Shown here: one piece after another, positions 12,101-22,728 of the stretch | How positions within the stretch are numbered: position 1 is the stretch's first letter | Layout: every line of letters begins with the position of its first letter | Assembly: GCA_010645155.1 (NCBI GenBank) | Contig: JAAGOF010000104.1 | Coordinates: 186,001 to 250,000, forward strand | Source: Tigriopus japonicus | Lineage: Eukaryota > Arthropoda > Copepoda > Harpacticoida > Harpacticidae | Direction: 5' to 3' | Length of the DNA: 64,000 nucleotides | Made by a program: the position numbers and the translations under genes | The notes under the pieces: generated by a model | Database searches by the model: none | The model's input: the letters and a program-made list of their open reading frames with translations, nothing else | Told to the model about the DNA's origin: nothing

Positions 12101-14160
12101 CCTGCCCTTCTGAAGGAGTCAAGGCTTAAGGCCAGTTGAAAGTCAAAATTAGAGCTGTAGTCAAAATATCATTTTACTACATATTGATGGAATTTGACAA
12201 GGGAAAAAATCCAGGGAAAAAAAACAACATTTAGTGGAGTGATCGGCCTAAGGTGCATCTTTTTAAATCCATCCTGACGTGCAGTGGTTTTTTTGAGTTT
12301 CATAACGGTCATGAGTAGTGGGTGAATTTTTACGGTTTGATGAAAGTGAAAACAGATTTGAGAATGCTTTTGACGATGGTTTGAACGTGGGAGATTGATA
12401 GTGTCCAAATGCCGACCTTCATCCATGATCATCAATTTAGTCGAGAGCTTAATTCAAGTCAAAATCCCCACACAAAAAGCACACTTGAGACTGGGACCAT
12501 TTATTACATCAACTTGAAACATTTTGGCAAGGTTTTTGTGAACAGAGGTCAAATTTTGCGGGTTTGAAAAATCCAGCTTCAAGTTGTGATACTTTTAATG
12601 GATCAGACAGCGTTTTTGTCCAATTCCGTTTTCACAACCACCATTGTTGGAAAATAGAGGAATGATCTTTTTTTTAGACGAAAAAGACGATACAATTCTT
12701 TTTAAACTAAGATTGTCGTGCAACAGAAGAATTTTGACCAAACAAGCGTGGTCTAATAAGTCTTTCAAAACGCAGCATTTGTTGAGTGTCGATCATGTGT
12801 TATTCTATTGGTATTAAAACAACAACACTCTTTTGAAGTTGATTGTGGACTCCAGTTGTTCAGTTCTCTTTTCGCTTCTCCATTCAAGTAGCTTTGAGTA
12901 AAATTGATGAATAGATCAGGTTTTATTTTGTTGCACATTGACACGGTCAACATGCAAAGCGGTATCAAATGTCTGGATGAATGAAAATTTTGCATGGTCC
13001 AAGAAGTGCGCTTTATAAATCACAAATGGGCAAGGGGCCCTTTTCGGGAGATATTCATTCACCACCGGGCTACCACACGCCATAACAAAACGATAACTTG
13101 GAGATCTTTGTAGTTGGATGGATCATAAAGTTCGCCAAGCCGACATTTTCAATAGGCCAGACACAGGATTTGCTTTTGAAAAGCCTCTGGAGCCAAAGTC
13201 CGATCTCATCAGGCATGACAATTTCGGTTCAACGACAAGAATCATAAATTCTAGCTATTTTGGGCAGTGCTCCAACGATCGTTTGTTTCGATATGGATTG
13301 AGGTCGTGTACTCACGCAAAATCGACACATGGTGTGGTTGATGGACTTGTATTTATCTCCAGCGCAATAGACAAAGGCATCCTCAGCACATTGATCTTTC
13401 ATGGCCTTGATGAATGGATTGTCATCTTCGCTCTGTTCGCCTTCAATGGCAGCAAAGAAAGGCTCATTCAGTTTATCCTCCAATTCTTTATCCGAAGGGA
13501 GCTCCACCAAATCGGCCACGGATATGGGAGATGTGTTTTGCTAAAAGAAAAGAATGACATGCCTGTCACCGGTTCGAGAAAAGGAAGAAAAAGAGGGAGC
13601 GAGAAGACCTCCTTGAAGAACCTCCCTGTACTATATTTCCGTGATAAAAGTTTGCTCCTGCCAACGCTTCAGACTTCTTTCTCTCTCATCATGATAATGG
13701 TGTTGTTCATGGTAATAATGATGATGTTCATGTCTACCTCCATGCCTCAACAAACTGCCTATTCTCTTCTACAAGAGAGCATTATCAGATTTCAATCTAC
13801 AAATTTGCATGTTTCAAGTGAACAACCCACAGAAGCTCTGAATGCTCTACCTCCAACATTCCGACCAAAAAAGGCGCACGATCAATTTTGCGGGTAAGTT
13901 CACCCTCATTTGCTGACTCATTGGCGAGCCCGAAATTGGTAGGCAAACATCTAATCTTACGTTCTCATTGACGTAGTCGGTAAATGAGCTGTCAAGGTCC
14001 TCGAAAATTTTGAACGAGGAAGATGCGCGTTGACTGGCACAATTATATTTAGGTCGACAAGCCGTCTCTTCAAGATCGATGATTTCCTTGTTGCCTGTGG
14101 AACTTCGTTTGGATCGCGTTGGAGTTGACAAATTCCCACTCTCATTATTGGTTGGTTTGG
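6166..14160 (-). CDS. CAP domain plus 24 thrombospondin type 1 repeats, large secreted protein (5' end missing)
   Basis: Reconstructed exons, high to low coordinate: 14160-13961, 13540-13316, 12066-11893, 11483-11354, 11283-11136, 11069-10998, 10940-10762, 10693-10217, 10160-9878, 9816-9620, 9558-9376, 9301-6257 and a tentative last exon 6191-6166. Every junction is GT-AG and the reading phase agrees across each one (1/0/0/0/1/2/2/1/1/2/1/1/1). The product is about 1778 aa without its N terminus: a 66-aa polar leader, a Cys-rich antigen-5-type N-terminal segment, a CAP domain, a short Cys-rich linker, then 24 TSP1 repeats. No membrane segment is visible, so it is probably an extracellular-matrix or secreted protein. 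The first exon in the list begins in phase 1, so at least one upstream exon (expected to hold the signal peptide) is missing. The terminal exon has a weak acceptor; a second acceptor two bases further on gives a different short tail. Confidence 0.85.
6257..9301 (-). CDS. Single 3.0-kb exon encoding 18 tandem TSP1 repeats
   Basis: The acceptor is at 9303-9302 after a pyrimidine-rich tract and the donor is GTACGT at 6256-6255, both phase 1. The 1014 whole codons encode 18 TSP1 repeats of about 56 aa, each with a WxxWxxC start, most with CGGG, and six cysteines. Variants include CDGG in repeat 2, CDKG in repeat 11, CGQG in repeat 14 and CGTG in repeat 18. Acidic stretches rich in Glu, Asp and Asn separate the cysteines. 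The open frame runs upstream past the acceptor to about 9338, but that part is intronic. Long open frames on the opposite strand are by-products of the repeat codons. Confidence 0.93.
9376..10693 (-). CDS. First six TSP1 repeats of the CAP-TSP1 gene (four exons)
   Basis: Exon 10693-10217 encodes two TSP1 repeats, the first with a long insertion between its CSKSC motif and the later cysteines. Exon 10160-9878 encodes two (one ends with the next exon), 9816-9620 one, and 9558-9376 one. Each shows the WxxWxxC core and the C-S/T-x-S/T-C-G motif. In known TSP1 domains these are sites for C-mannosylation of Trp and O-fucosylation of Ser/Thr. Three of the four exon borders are phase 1, the classic phase for shuffled extracellular modules; only the 9878/9816 junction, inside a repeat, is phase 2. 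Confidence 0.88.
10762..13540 (-). CDS. CAP (SCP/antigen 5/PR-1) part of the CAP-TSP1 gene
   Basis: Seven exons encode this part. The exon 13540-13316 gives the antigen-5-type Cys segment containing INHTMCRFC; 12066-11893 carries the helix with [12 protein letters not shown]; 11483-11354 carries [17 protein letters not shown]; 11283-11136 carries GTGQNVARD and GHWFNQ; 11069-10998 and 10940-10762 carry the CAP signature [18 protein letters not shown] and [10 protein letters not shown], followed by a CNCPCIGC linker. Family knowledge: CAP proteins are mostly secreted, bind lipids or act as venom or signalling proteins, and many have a His/Glu/Glu/His cavity. Here the first His is kept (FHDKH), but both Glu positions read Gln and the second His reads Tyr. 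Between the second and third of these exons about 8-10 residues usual in CAP domains are absent: either a deletion or an unseen microexon in 11484-11892. Confidence 0.88.
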
Positions 14161-17007
14161 CTGGAAAAGAAACGGCATTTATTAATGGTTTGGAGTTAAT
14201 CCTCGGCATTCATCAGTGGTAAGAAAAAATTCCGCTCATGTTCCAAGACACGAAAAATGGACGAACGAACGAGTTTCTTAATGAGGATCAATCCAAAGTC
14301 GGCGTCAAAGTGGCTTTGACCACTTCTCCAAACAAAACGAGTGCTAATGCATTAGTGTGTGTATGTACGTATGGATTGAGAGCTCGGATGTTGTGCCTTG
14401 GATCTTGTTTGACCAGAAGAAAAACACCCGTCCTTTTCTATTATCAGCCGACCAAATCAATTTCACACCTCCAACCCAAGTTTTAGATTAGCGAAAACCC
14501 GACTTGACATTGGAGGTCTCGCTCGCTCGCTTTTGGCATAAGGAATCTCTAATCTTAAGATCTCGTGTTATCTTGGCTACAAATCAATTGCAATTAGCGA
14601 TGCACTGAAAGAGCTTTCGATGTTAAAGTGAATGAATTTTAATTTTGTTTTTTCTTCTTTTCAGATGTTTGAAATACTTATTGGCACGTTCTACTTCTAT
14701 GTTATTATATCCAAATTGAAAGGCATTTTCATTTTAAGTTTCATCAATAAGACATCCACTAAAATTCAGTTTTAAACCTATGTTTAGTTATGGAGCCATT
14801 TAGTACAAGGTGTTTCAAAGTTCAAGATTTCCAATCTATTTCATGTGTGGACTTAACAAAGGCTTTATCTAATGTTTCTTTGGACATACTTTGAACACCT
14901 TAAAACGCTTCGAAAATTCCATCAAAACCCATGCTAATCCTATAATTAGCTTTATTGCCACCTCTCATGGCAAAGCTACATTTTATTGTTCCTTGAAATT
15001 AGACGCGGATCGATCTTCGTGAAATTCCAAGATTGTCGATCTTGTCTAAATCAATCCTGTTTTCCCAAATATCTCTCTAAGAACCTCGACTTCACCATAT
15101 CCTTTGCATACAACAACTCACGATCAATAATGGAAATATGCAATTTGTGATTCAGCACTAAAACACTAAACTTTCGTTACGCGTTCCGAGAAATCGCCCA
15201 TGAACATTTTTCTTCCCAACACCATTTGTTTTTAGATTTTATGACCATAACACTTAGTTTGGGACATTGCACACCCGCCGATAAGCCCATCAATTTGACG
15301 ATTAACACGGGGCCTACCACCAACAACTACAAGAACAATGCTTTTGAAAGCTACTTGATCAACGTTGACGAATTCGAATGACTCTCCGGTCAATTTGCGA
15401 TGGGCCGCAAAGTAATGAAAGCCATTCTATCCATCTTTTTTTCCACACTTGTCTTTTTGTTTTTGAGAGACCCACAAAAACTGGACTTTATGAGCACTGC
15501 CAAAGAAGCGAATTCCCTGGGGTCAATAAAAAAGTCTGGTTGGGAAAAGAATTCGCAATTGACCACCAAGGCAGATCTTGATCCTCTAATGCTCTCTAGT
15601 GGATAAATATATCGGACCTTTTAGGCCACGATTTATGAGATGAGATTTTAATGCTAAAGGGATTCATCAAACTACCCACCGCTCACAGGTCATGAACTCT
15701 CCAAAAGGTAGGCCTCGTGGTGATTTATGTCCAGTTCATTTGAGATCTGAACATTAAAAAAAAGCCAATTGCTCGGTTACTTTGTAGAGGTTAATGAGCA
15801 CGTTCTCGTCGTGCTCTATGCGAAGTTATCGCGATTTTTCAAGTGTCAATTACATCCACAGAAAATTGCAATGTTGAGCCTCCTTCTCAAGAGAATAACG
15901 AGAAACGGGACATTGTTAGAAGTGATTTTTTTTTGTCTCATTCATCTTGTTACGCCCACTGAAAGATGATGGACTGCCTTCACCAAAATATGGCAAGTGA
16001 AGAAGAAGAAGATGTGGTAAGAAAATGCAAATCACCTCTTCGTTGAGGTTCATATTCGTGGGTAAGCAATTATGCTGGGGCCAAATGTAGGCCTTTACCT
16101 CACATCATGACAGGCATTTAAAGCACCTGATTGCCATTGCCCTCCAACCGTCAGTTAATAAAACAAATCGCAGACGTTGGGTTTTTACCTCGGGGTCATA
16201 TTTTGTCTGGGCACGTTTTGCCATATCTTTATAGCTGTCGGTTTTGAAACATTGACAAAAACAAAACTTTTAATTGGATTGTTTTCACAACCAATTTCTC
16301 GACAGTCTCTGTTTACCTTATTGGATTTTTTTTCAGGGATTTAGTGGTGAAATATGAAAGAAAAAGCTGGCCCATCTGATTTTTTTGTTTTCCTGAAAGA
16401 CATTACCAAAATCATCAAATTTAACTTTTGAAAACTTAATGTTAAATAAAGAATATTTCTGTAAATTTTCTCTATACATCAATCTTTTTTTTAATGTCTT
16501 TGTGGTAATTTTTATGCTAGCCACAATAAGTTTGGAAAGTGAATCCGCGGCAAATAAATAAAGAATGTTTTAATTGCGTGAGGTTCTGCAACAATGCTTG
16601 ATCTTGAGAAGGCATATTTTTCACTTTAGCTTCGCATTTCAGAGCGTGAAAATTGTGGAAAGGTTATTAAAATCATCTTCAAGATCTTAATCTCACCTCC
16701 AAAGAATACGTAATAACCGAGTTGCCAAACACCTGGAGTGTTTTATGTAAGGCTTAAAAATTCCTTTCCTAAGCCCTTTGGATTTCTATCACTGAAGAAA
16801 TTATACAACCATAAATCTTTTTGAAACTTTGACAAATATTCTGTATTTGTTTTTTGACCGAAAAAGACTCGGTTTCGTCTCTTAAAACGGTGCCTAATTG
16901 ACCGCTATTCAAGTAGAATTGAAAAGACTCTGTTTTGGGGTGAAGAAGATAAATGGCCCATAATGACCTGGTACGTTTTTCACCCTCTGGAAGCTATTAG
17001 AAAACCA
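14161..17007. other. Probable intron or upstream region of the CAP-TSP1 gene
   Basis: The missing first exon(s) should lie here or further right. A plus-strand frame at 15415-15606 starts with a signal-peptide-like run (MKAILSIFFSTLVFLFL), but no supporting splice or domain evidence was seen. Confidence 0.4.
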
Positions 17008-20000
17008 TCAAACGTCGACATATTCGAAAAGGTCAAGCAATAAGAAGGGAGTATAATGGATAACCATCTGAACATGTGGGTCGATGAAAAATGAGCTTTC
17101 CCTCAAACCAACTTTTTTTTCAAACTCCGCCTCTCGATCCCTCAATTCAAACTCTCCATATTCATAATAGAAAGTGACAGGTCTCAAGTTAGTGTAGCAA
17201 CTATTATCTCGAGAGAAAACATCGATCCCTGGTAGGTTTTTTGGTTGACACTGGCACCCTCCTCCCTCAAAAGAAACAAAGTCAACTTCTTGTGAGCTCG
17301 ACGACCACTTTGAAGATCTTGGAACATATTCAAAAAAGCAAACAAACACTGATTTTAGCCCGGTTCTTCTCAGCCTATAGGAAAAAAAATCTGGTCATTG
17401 TGAAGCCTGCTAAGCTAATATTTATTTGAAAGCTTGAAGATCATATAAAGAGCATCTTGTGAGTTGTTCTATTTTGTCTCATTGAGAGAAAGAGCTCTAA
17501 CGAAGTTGAAACCATTCTTATTTTGTACAAAGAAAGTCATCATTAAAAATTTCTATTTTGAGAGTTTTCAGTTTTGAAAAGGATCGATTTTGAGCGTTCA
17601 AAGTGCTTTGAAATGTAAATCCAAGGAAGAGAAAATGATGACAAATCCGTTTAGTTGCAAGCAAAGAAGCCAAATTCAAAGACTCAGCGTAACTTTGACC
17701 CTAAAGTCAATCTTTTTAGTCTCTCACGGTCAACTAATCCAATCAGTCTCGTACTGATTAATCCATGTAGCAATAGGTTTAGGATTAGAGGATTTCACGA
17801 CTCGTATACTATTCTTGATTGTTAAACCCGCTCATCTTAGGTCAAGAAGCGATCCTAAAATTGGAAGCGTTCTAAGAGGTCGATGGCCCAGATTAAGACT
17901 AGAGTAAATCATGACAGAGCAACTAGCCTTTTTTTAGTCACTTAAGATTCTGGACCCTGATCTCGGACGGTAGGTTTTTCATAAGAAATAGACGACACCG
18001 CCGCGATAGTCGTGATAATCAAGGCCATCATTGGGACACGAAAAAAGTGTTATCAGAAACAGCTTGGGACCCCTTTCAAACAATAACAAGAAGACATTGC
18101 TCAAACTCGACTCATACAGGGGTGGATGGACGATATTGGGGAGGACGGGGGGCTCCAAAAGCCGGTTTGCTCTCACTCTTATTACAAGAGCCAATGATTT
18201 ACGGGCTTCATTGGGTAGTTACTTTATTGCCATTTTGAAACAATGCGACAAGTTTGAGTAATCGAAAGGATGCGAGGTCCGGATAAAAAGGGGCGAACTA
18301 GTGTAACCAGTGTTGCCAGCTGATGATTTTAAGAGCAGTTTTGCCAAAGATTGCCATCTAGAAATAGAACATTGCCGAAATAAAATATTTTAATAGTTAT
18401 TGAAAAGGTTACGAGTAAGTGCTTCCCCAGACGGCGTAGGTTCGAATACTGCAGAATATGATTGAAACTATCGGGAGAAATCCTTAAATCTTAACTTTGA
18501 AACAGACCCGAATAAACCTTTTGGCATGATTAACTCAGAAATTTTCAATTTTCTTATTTTTTGGTGCCTAGGAAATAATTGCTTAGATAATTTCAGCAAG
18601 TTAAAGCACTAACTAGCTTTTTCGGACCCCAAATTTGTCATCAAAAATGACAGAATATGGCAGTACGATAGATTTCTTAATGAACGTTGAGATTTTTTTT
18701 GTAATTTTGCTGGTTTGAATTTTTTGGGCAACAGTGGTTTGTTCTATTTGTATAAACTCGTTTTTTATTTGACAAACTAAGCGTTTTGTTTCTAATACGT
18801 TATGAAGAAATGGAATTACTATTATAGCTATCCAAAATTTCCAGAATTAAGTATAATATGTGTGGAAGTGTGAAGGGTAAATTTGCGAAGATTAAAACAA
18901 AGCAATCAATAGAAAGAGCTGAAGAAGCCAACTAATATTTTTGTTTGTTTTACTTTCAACAATGGAGAGTAAAAGGTCTTATAAACGAGCCACACATGAA
19001 AAAGCGTTTTAAAATTGTTTCCCTCGCTTTTTTGGCTTTTCCTAAGTTATTGCTTTGGAAAAAATATCTAACTTTCAAGCTCTTTCTTTCTGCTCGACGG
19101 CAAACCCACCTATTTTCTCGATCCTTAACAATGTGTTTCCATAATGCCAATTTTGAAAAAAAAATCTACCAGAAGCTGCGATACTTCAATTTCAAAATGT
19201 CTGCAGAATTAGATATTTTTTTCAAGTTGGGTATGTTCAACAACAATATTGAAGTTTTTTCACCGCGGTAATTCATGGATTGAAGTAATATGAACGACCA
19301 AAAAGGGCAAAATACTTATAAAGGCTTTGCCTTTTGTCAGTGTAATATCACTCCATCATTTTCGAATATGTCACTTAGCCTTAATCAATCATCCCGGTTT
19401 TTTGAATTATCTTTACCTTTCCCTGTTTCCCTTCCTCGCCTTAACCATATGTTAATGAAAATCTTTTTCAAGATGTCAATGAACAACGAAGACATTTTTT
19501 ACGTTATTCTTGGAAACCCCAATCTCCAAAGAAAACGGCTTATTCCAAAAAAAAAAAAACACCTTCGAGGACTCCATTTCAGCGCGCGTTCAAATCTAAA
19601 GAACTCACGAGCGTGTTTTCTGATTCTGTCCTTTTCTCGACATTGGTTGTTCAATCAACCAAGGACTCAGATAACCGAGGAAAACCACTCCTCTGTCCTT
19701 AAAAGAAGCGCTCTCAAACCTCAAGTTAGTGCTTATCCAGTAATCATTCAAGAACCATTGAACTCACCTTTTACCGGAGATATGGCTGCGTCCATAACTA
19801 ATATTATGAAGAGTAGAAAGTGGAACTCCAGCATTGTCCTCAACGACCCATTTCGGCATTTCTGACTGGAGGCAATCATGGTAGTCTAAACAATCACCGG
19901 CAAGGACTTTATCACAGTCGGTTTTCAGAATCGAGCCCCAACCCGCCTAACTTGAACGAGTCAAGAGGCCTTTGGAGGTGTGACGTTGGTCAAACTCTAT

Positions 20001-22728
20001 GGCACAAGAAGAGGTTTGTGGACTTCTCAAGGAGGCTCTCTGTCAATATTATTCGTTCATTCAGAAGTGCTCTAAGAGCGAAAGCGAGCGAGAAACAAGC
20101 CAAGAGATATGATCAAGGGGTCTCCCCGAGTGAAACTGAAGGAAAAGCTACGAGAAAATCCCACATCGACTCTCCCGTGTCTCGTGCCTTCAACGAAAGG
20201 CTCGACAACCAGAGGTTTACCGGCCAATCGCCCGTCAACAACCCCGTTACCGTTTTGGTATACTCGGCGAACGAAAAAAATGCCTCGCCAGGTAAAATCA
20301 AGAATCGAAGAACGCGACAGATCTTTTTTATTATTGTTAAGACAGAAGTGAGTATCAGATGGATCTTGAAGGGTGGTTTCATGTCTCGCAAATCGGATCG
20401 GAGAATTGAAATGTGTGAATCACTCCCAGACAACAATGGTTTGTCATTCTAAACATGTGTCTGTCAAAACATCCACATCCACATCCACCCCTCGTCACTT
20501 TGCAATTGTGCTTACGTACTGTGAAGGCATTTCATCTACAATACACATTTTAAAAGTTATACTCGAAGGGAGTCAGTGTTCTTTGAGATACATTTCCTTT
20601 TGGTTATGCAGTTCAAGAGGGTTTTGGTTGACGGTTCTCTTCCAATATGAATGTCTTTAGAGGTAGTAGCGACCAATGGTGGTTGCAGCCAATTGCTTGA
20701 ATGATTTTGACTTTCACCTTTGTTATACATCTTGCAGCTTCATGTTCGTCTCATTAAAGGGGAATCATGGCAATGCATTGATATGTTTCTGTTGTAATGA
20801 ATTGTGAAGAGGAAGCCATTTTTAGTCGAATCATCCTTGAAGAAGAGAGGGAAATTCAAAGAGGACTCTAGTTAAGACGATTCAGTGCTCGAATTATAAC
20901 AAGAAACAAATGACTTTATTGCGGTATGTAGGACGGATAGTGTGTTACAATGAGGTGGATTCAGAATGACGTCATTTCCTACCAAATCAGATCTACATTT
21001 TGTTCCTTGAAAGCTACTTGCAGAAAAAGGCAATATCTAAAAACTATTTTAATACAATCATACCAGATAAATAATTTGAGCAATTTCTAGTTACTCTTTT
21101 ATGAGTTTAAACTGTTAAATAATGGTTGGTTTTAGAGTTTCATAAGGATTACGCAACTACCATTTAATGAAAAATATGAATTCGGTTACTCAATGAGTTT
21201 GAAAATCAGTTAACTTTGGTTATTTTTTTCTTTTCTCAATTAAAATCATCCATTTGACACACCATCATTAGTTCTGTCTGTAAAAGTAGAAAGAGTTCTT
21301 TTTTAAATCTGAAAAAGATCCCATTGATGTTTTCAACTGAAAGAAAAGTCTTGCAACATGTGGTATGTTGTAAAACAATCGCTTATTCTCCATAAGTACT
21401 TAAAATTCAATGTGAGTTACCTTTCTTAACTTGTACTTGAATTGGTATGACGAACATGAGCATGAAATTCCTTTTCAGAGTGATATATGTCTCGATAAAA
21501 GAAACATCATTGTAGTCCAATCGGATCATCTTGATAAGGCCGTATTTGGGTGGTCAAAAAAGTAATGACTTGGGACAAATGAGCCAAATACCGGGAATCG
21601 TAAGTACTTTGAGCCTGGCCGACGAGTGATCAACCTATTGTAGAAGCCAAATACAAGCAACCCAACACTTCTCCTACTTGGCGCACAATTGCAATTCCAA
21701 AAGATGAGCCACAAATGGTTTTGCATCCTCCTTTGTTGGGATCTCTTATTGCACTTCATTTTGGGCATAATAGTCTTGGTGGCGGGTTTAGGCTCATAAA
21801 TACTTTGGTCGTTTGTGAACTTGGTGGAAGCTCGGGATAAAGAAAAATCAACTACGTCAAGGCCATCTTATCATCCAATTATGAATGACAGTTGAAGTGA
21901 GAGAAATGTCAAAGGTATGCAAGAACATGTAGGCTGTCAGATTGACTTGCCTCGTCACTTTCCTTTTGATCGCTCGGGTGGTCTGACCACAAAGTAGGAC
22001 AAAACATGTGTGACTACACGAAAAAGTTAACTTGAATAAGGTGATAATTTGGCTTAAACAATTGACTAAATTACAACCCTTGGTTGTTCAGTGTTGCTCA
22101 CCTTATTGAAAGGCTGCTATCTAACGAGGAAATGAGCCTAAATTGAGCGATCTAATTCTTTTATGATGACCGATCGTGCGTGGGCTGGCAATTCTTGATC
22201 TGACCATGTGAGTGTCTTTCTCACTTCGAAGAAAAACAATCAAATCTAATCTGGGCTTTTTCATACCTGATTGGCCATTCTCGATCCCGGGTTGTTGAAC
22301 CAGTTTCTCAGAAGGTAATTGTTTAAACACATCTGACAAGCTTAGCGTTTCCAGAAGTTAAAAACTCGAGTTTTGGCCAAGATTGTAAACAAATCGCAAT
22401 CTGTCATAAAAACCAAAAACCAATATTCATTTCAATTCCAAGACACCAATGATCACAAAAGGAGACTTTAGACAAATGTCGGCGACAATCTGTCCAATAT
22501 CAGGCATTATCGATCAAAGGCATGTTTCAAACCCTTACTGCTTAGATTCATCTAATGTTCATTGAACGTTTCAAGCCCAGCCAAGACGTTCACAATTGCA
22601 TGTACAACGTACTAACAGCAAATCGTAGATATACCTACTTGGGATTCATCCGATTTTGCCTCAAAATTCACGCCATTGTTGTCGCTGTTTTGCAAGTTTG
22701 ACCCCTTGGAGTGAATGGCATTGCAGAT
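17008..22728 (-). CDS. Candidate three-exon fragment of an unrecognised Cys-containing protein
   Basis: Three minus-strand stretches look like real exons. 22728-22639 (30 codons, donor GTAGGT) reads ICNAIHSKG then a polar run. 19946-19768 (59 codons plus 2 nt, donor GTGAGT) contains KTDCDKVLAGDCLDYHDC. 17317-17008 (acceptor after a long pyrimidine tract) contains GGGCQCQPKN and runs to a stop at 17008. They join in phase 0/0 and 2/2 and give about 192 aa with seven cysteines. I recognise no domain. They could be a separate extracellular-protein gene, or upstream exons of the CAP-TSP1 gene if the last one is spliced out early in phase 1. The acceptor at 22730 is weak. Phase agreement between only three pieces could still be chance. 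Confidence 0.35.

Noticed and set aside
13118..13897. A 259-aa plus-strand open frame
   Set aside because: It is opposite a well-supported exon (13540-13316) of the CAP-TSP1 gene and its flanking introns; its peptide has no recognisable domain.
18430..18460. GTAGGTTCGAATAC as a tRNA T-arm
   Set aside because: No matching acceptor stem, D-arm or anticodon arm could be found around it. No tRNA or rRNA gene was supported anywhere in the window.
22270..22339. Minus-strand segment containing FKQLPSEKLVQQPGIENGQ with a CAG|GTATGA donor, as an extra exon of the 17-22.7 kb candidate
   Set aside because: It looks protein-like, but its phases do not fit between the neighbouring candidate exons, so I left it out of that model.
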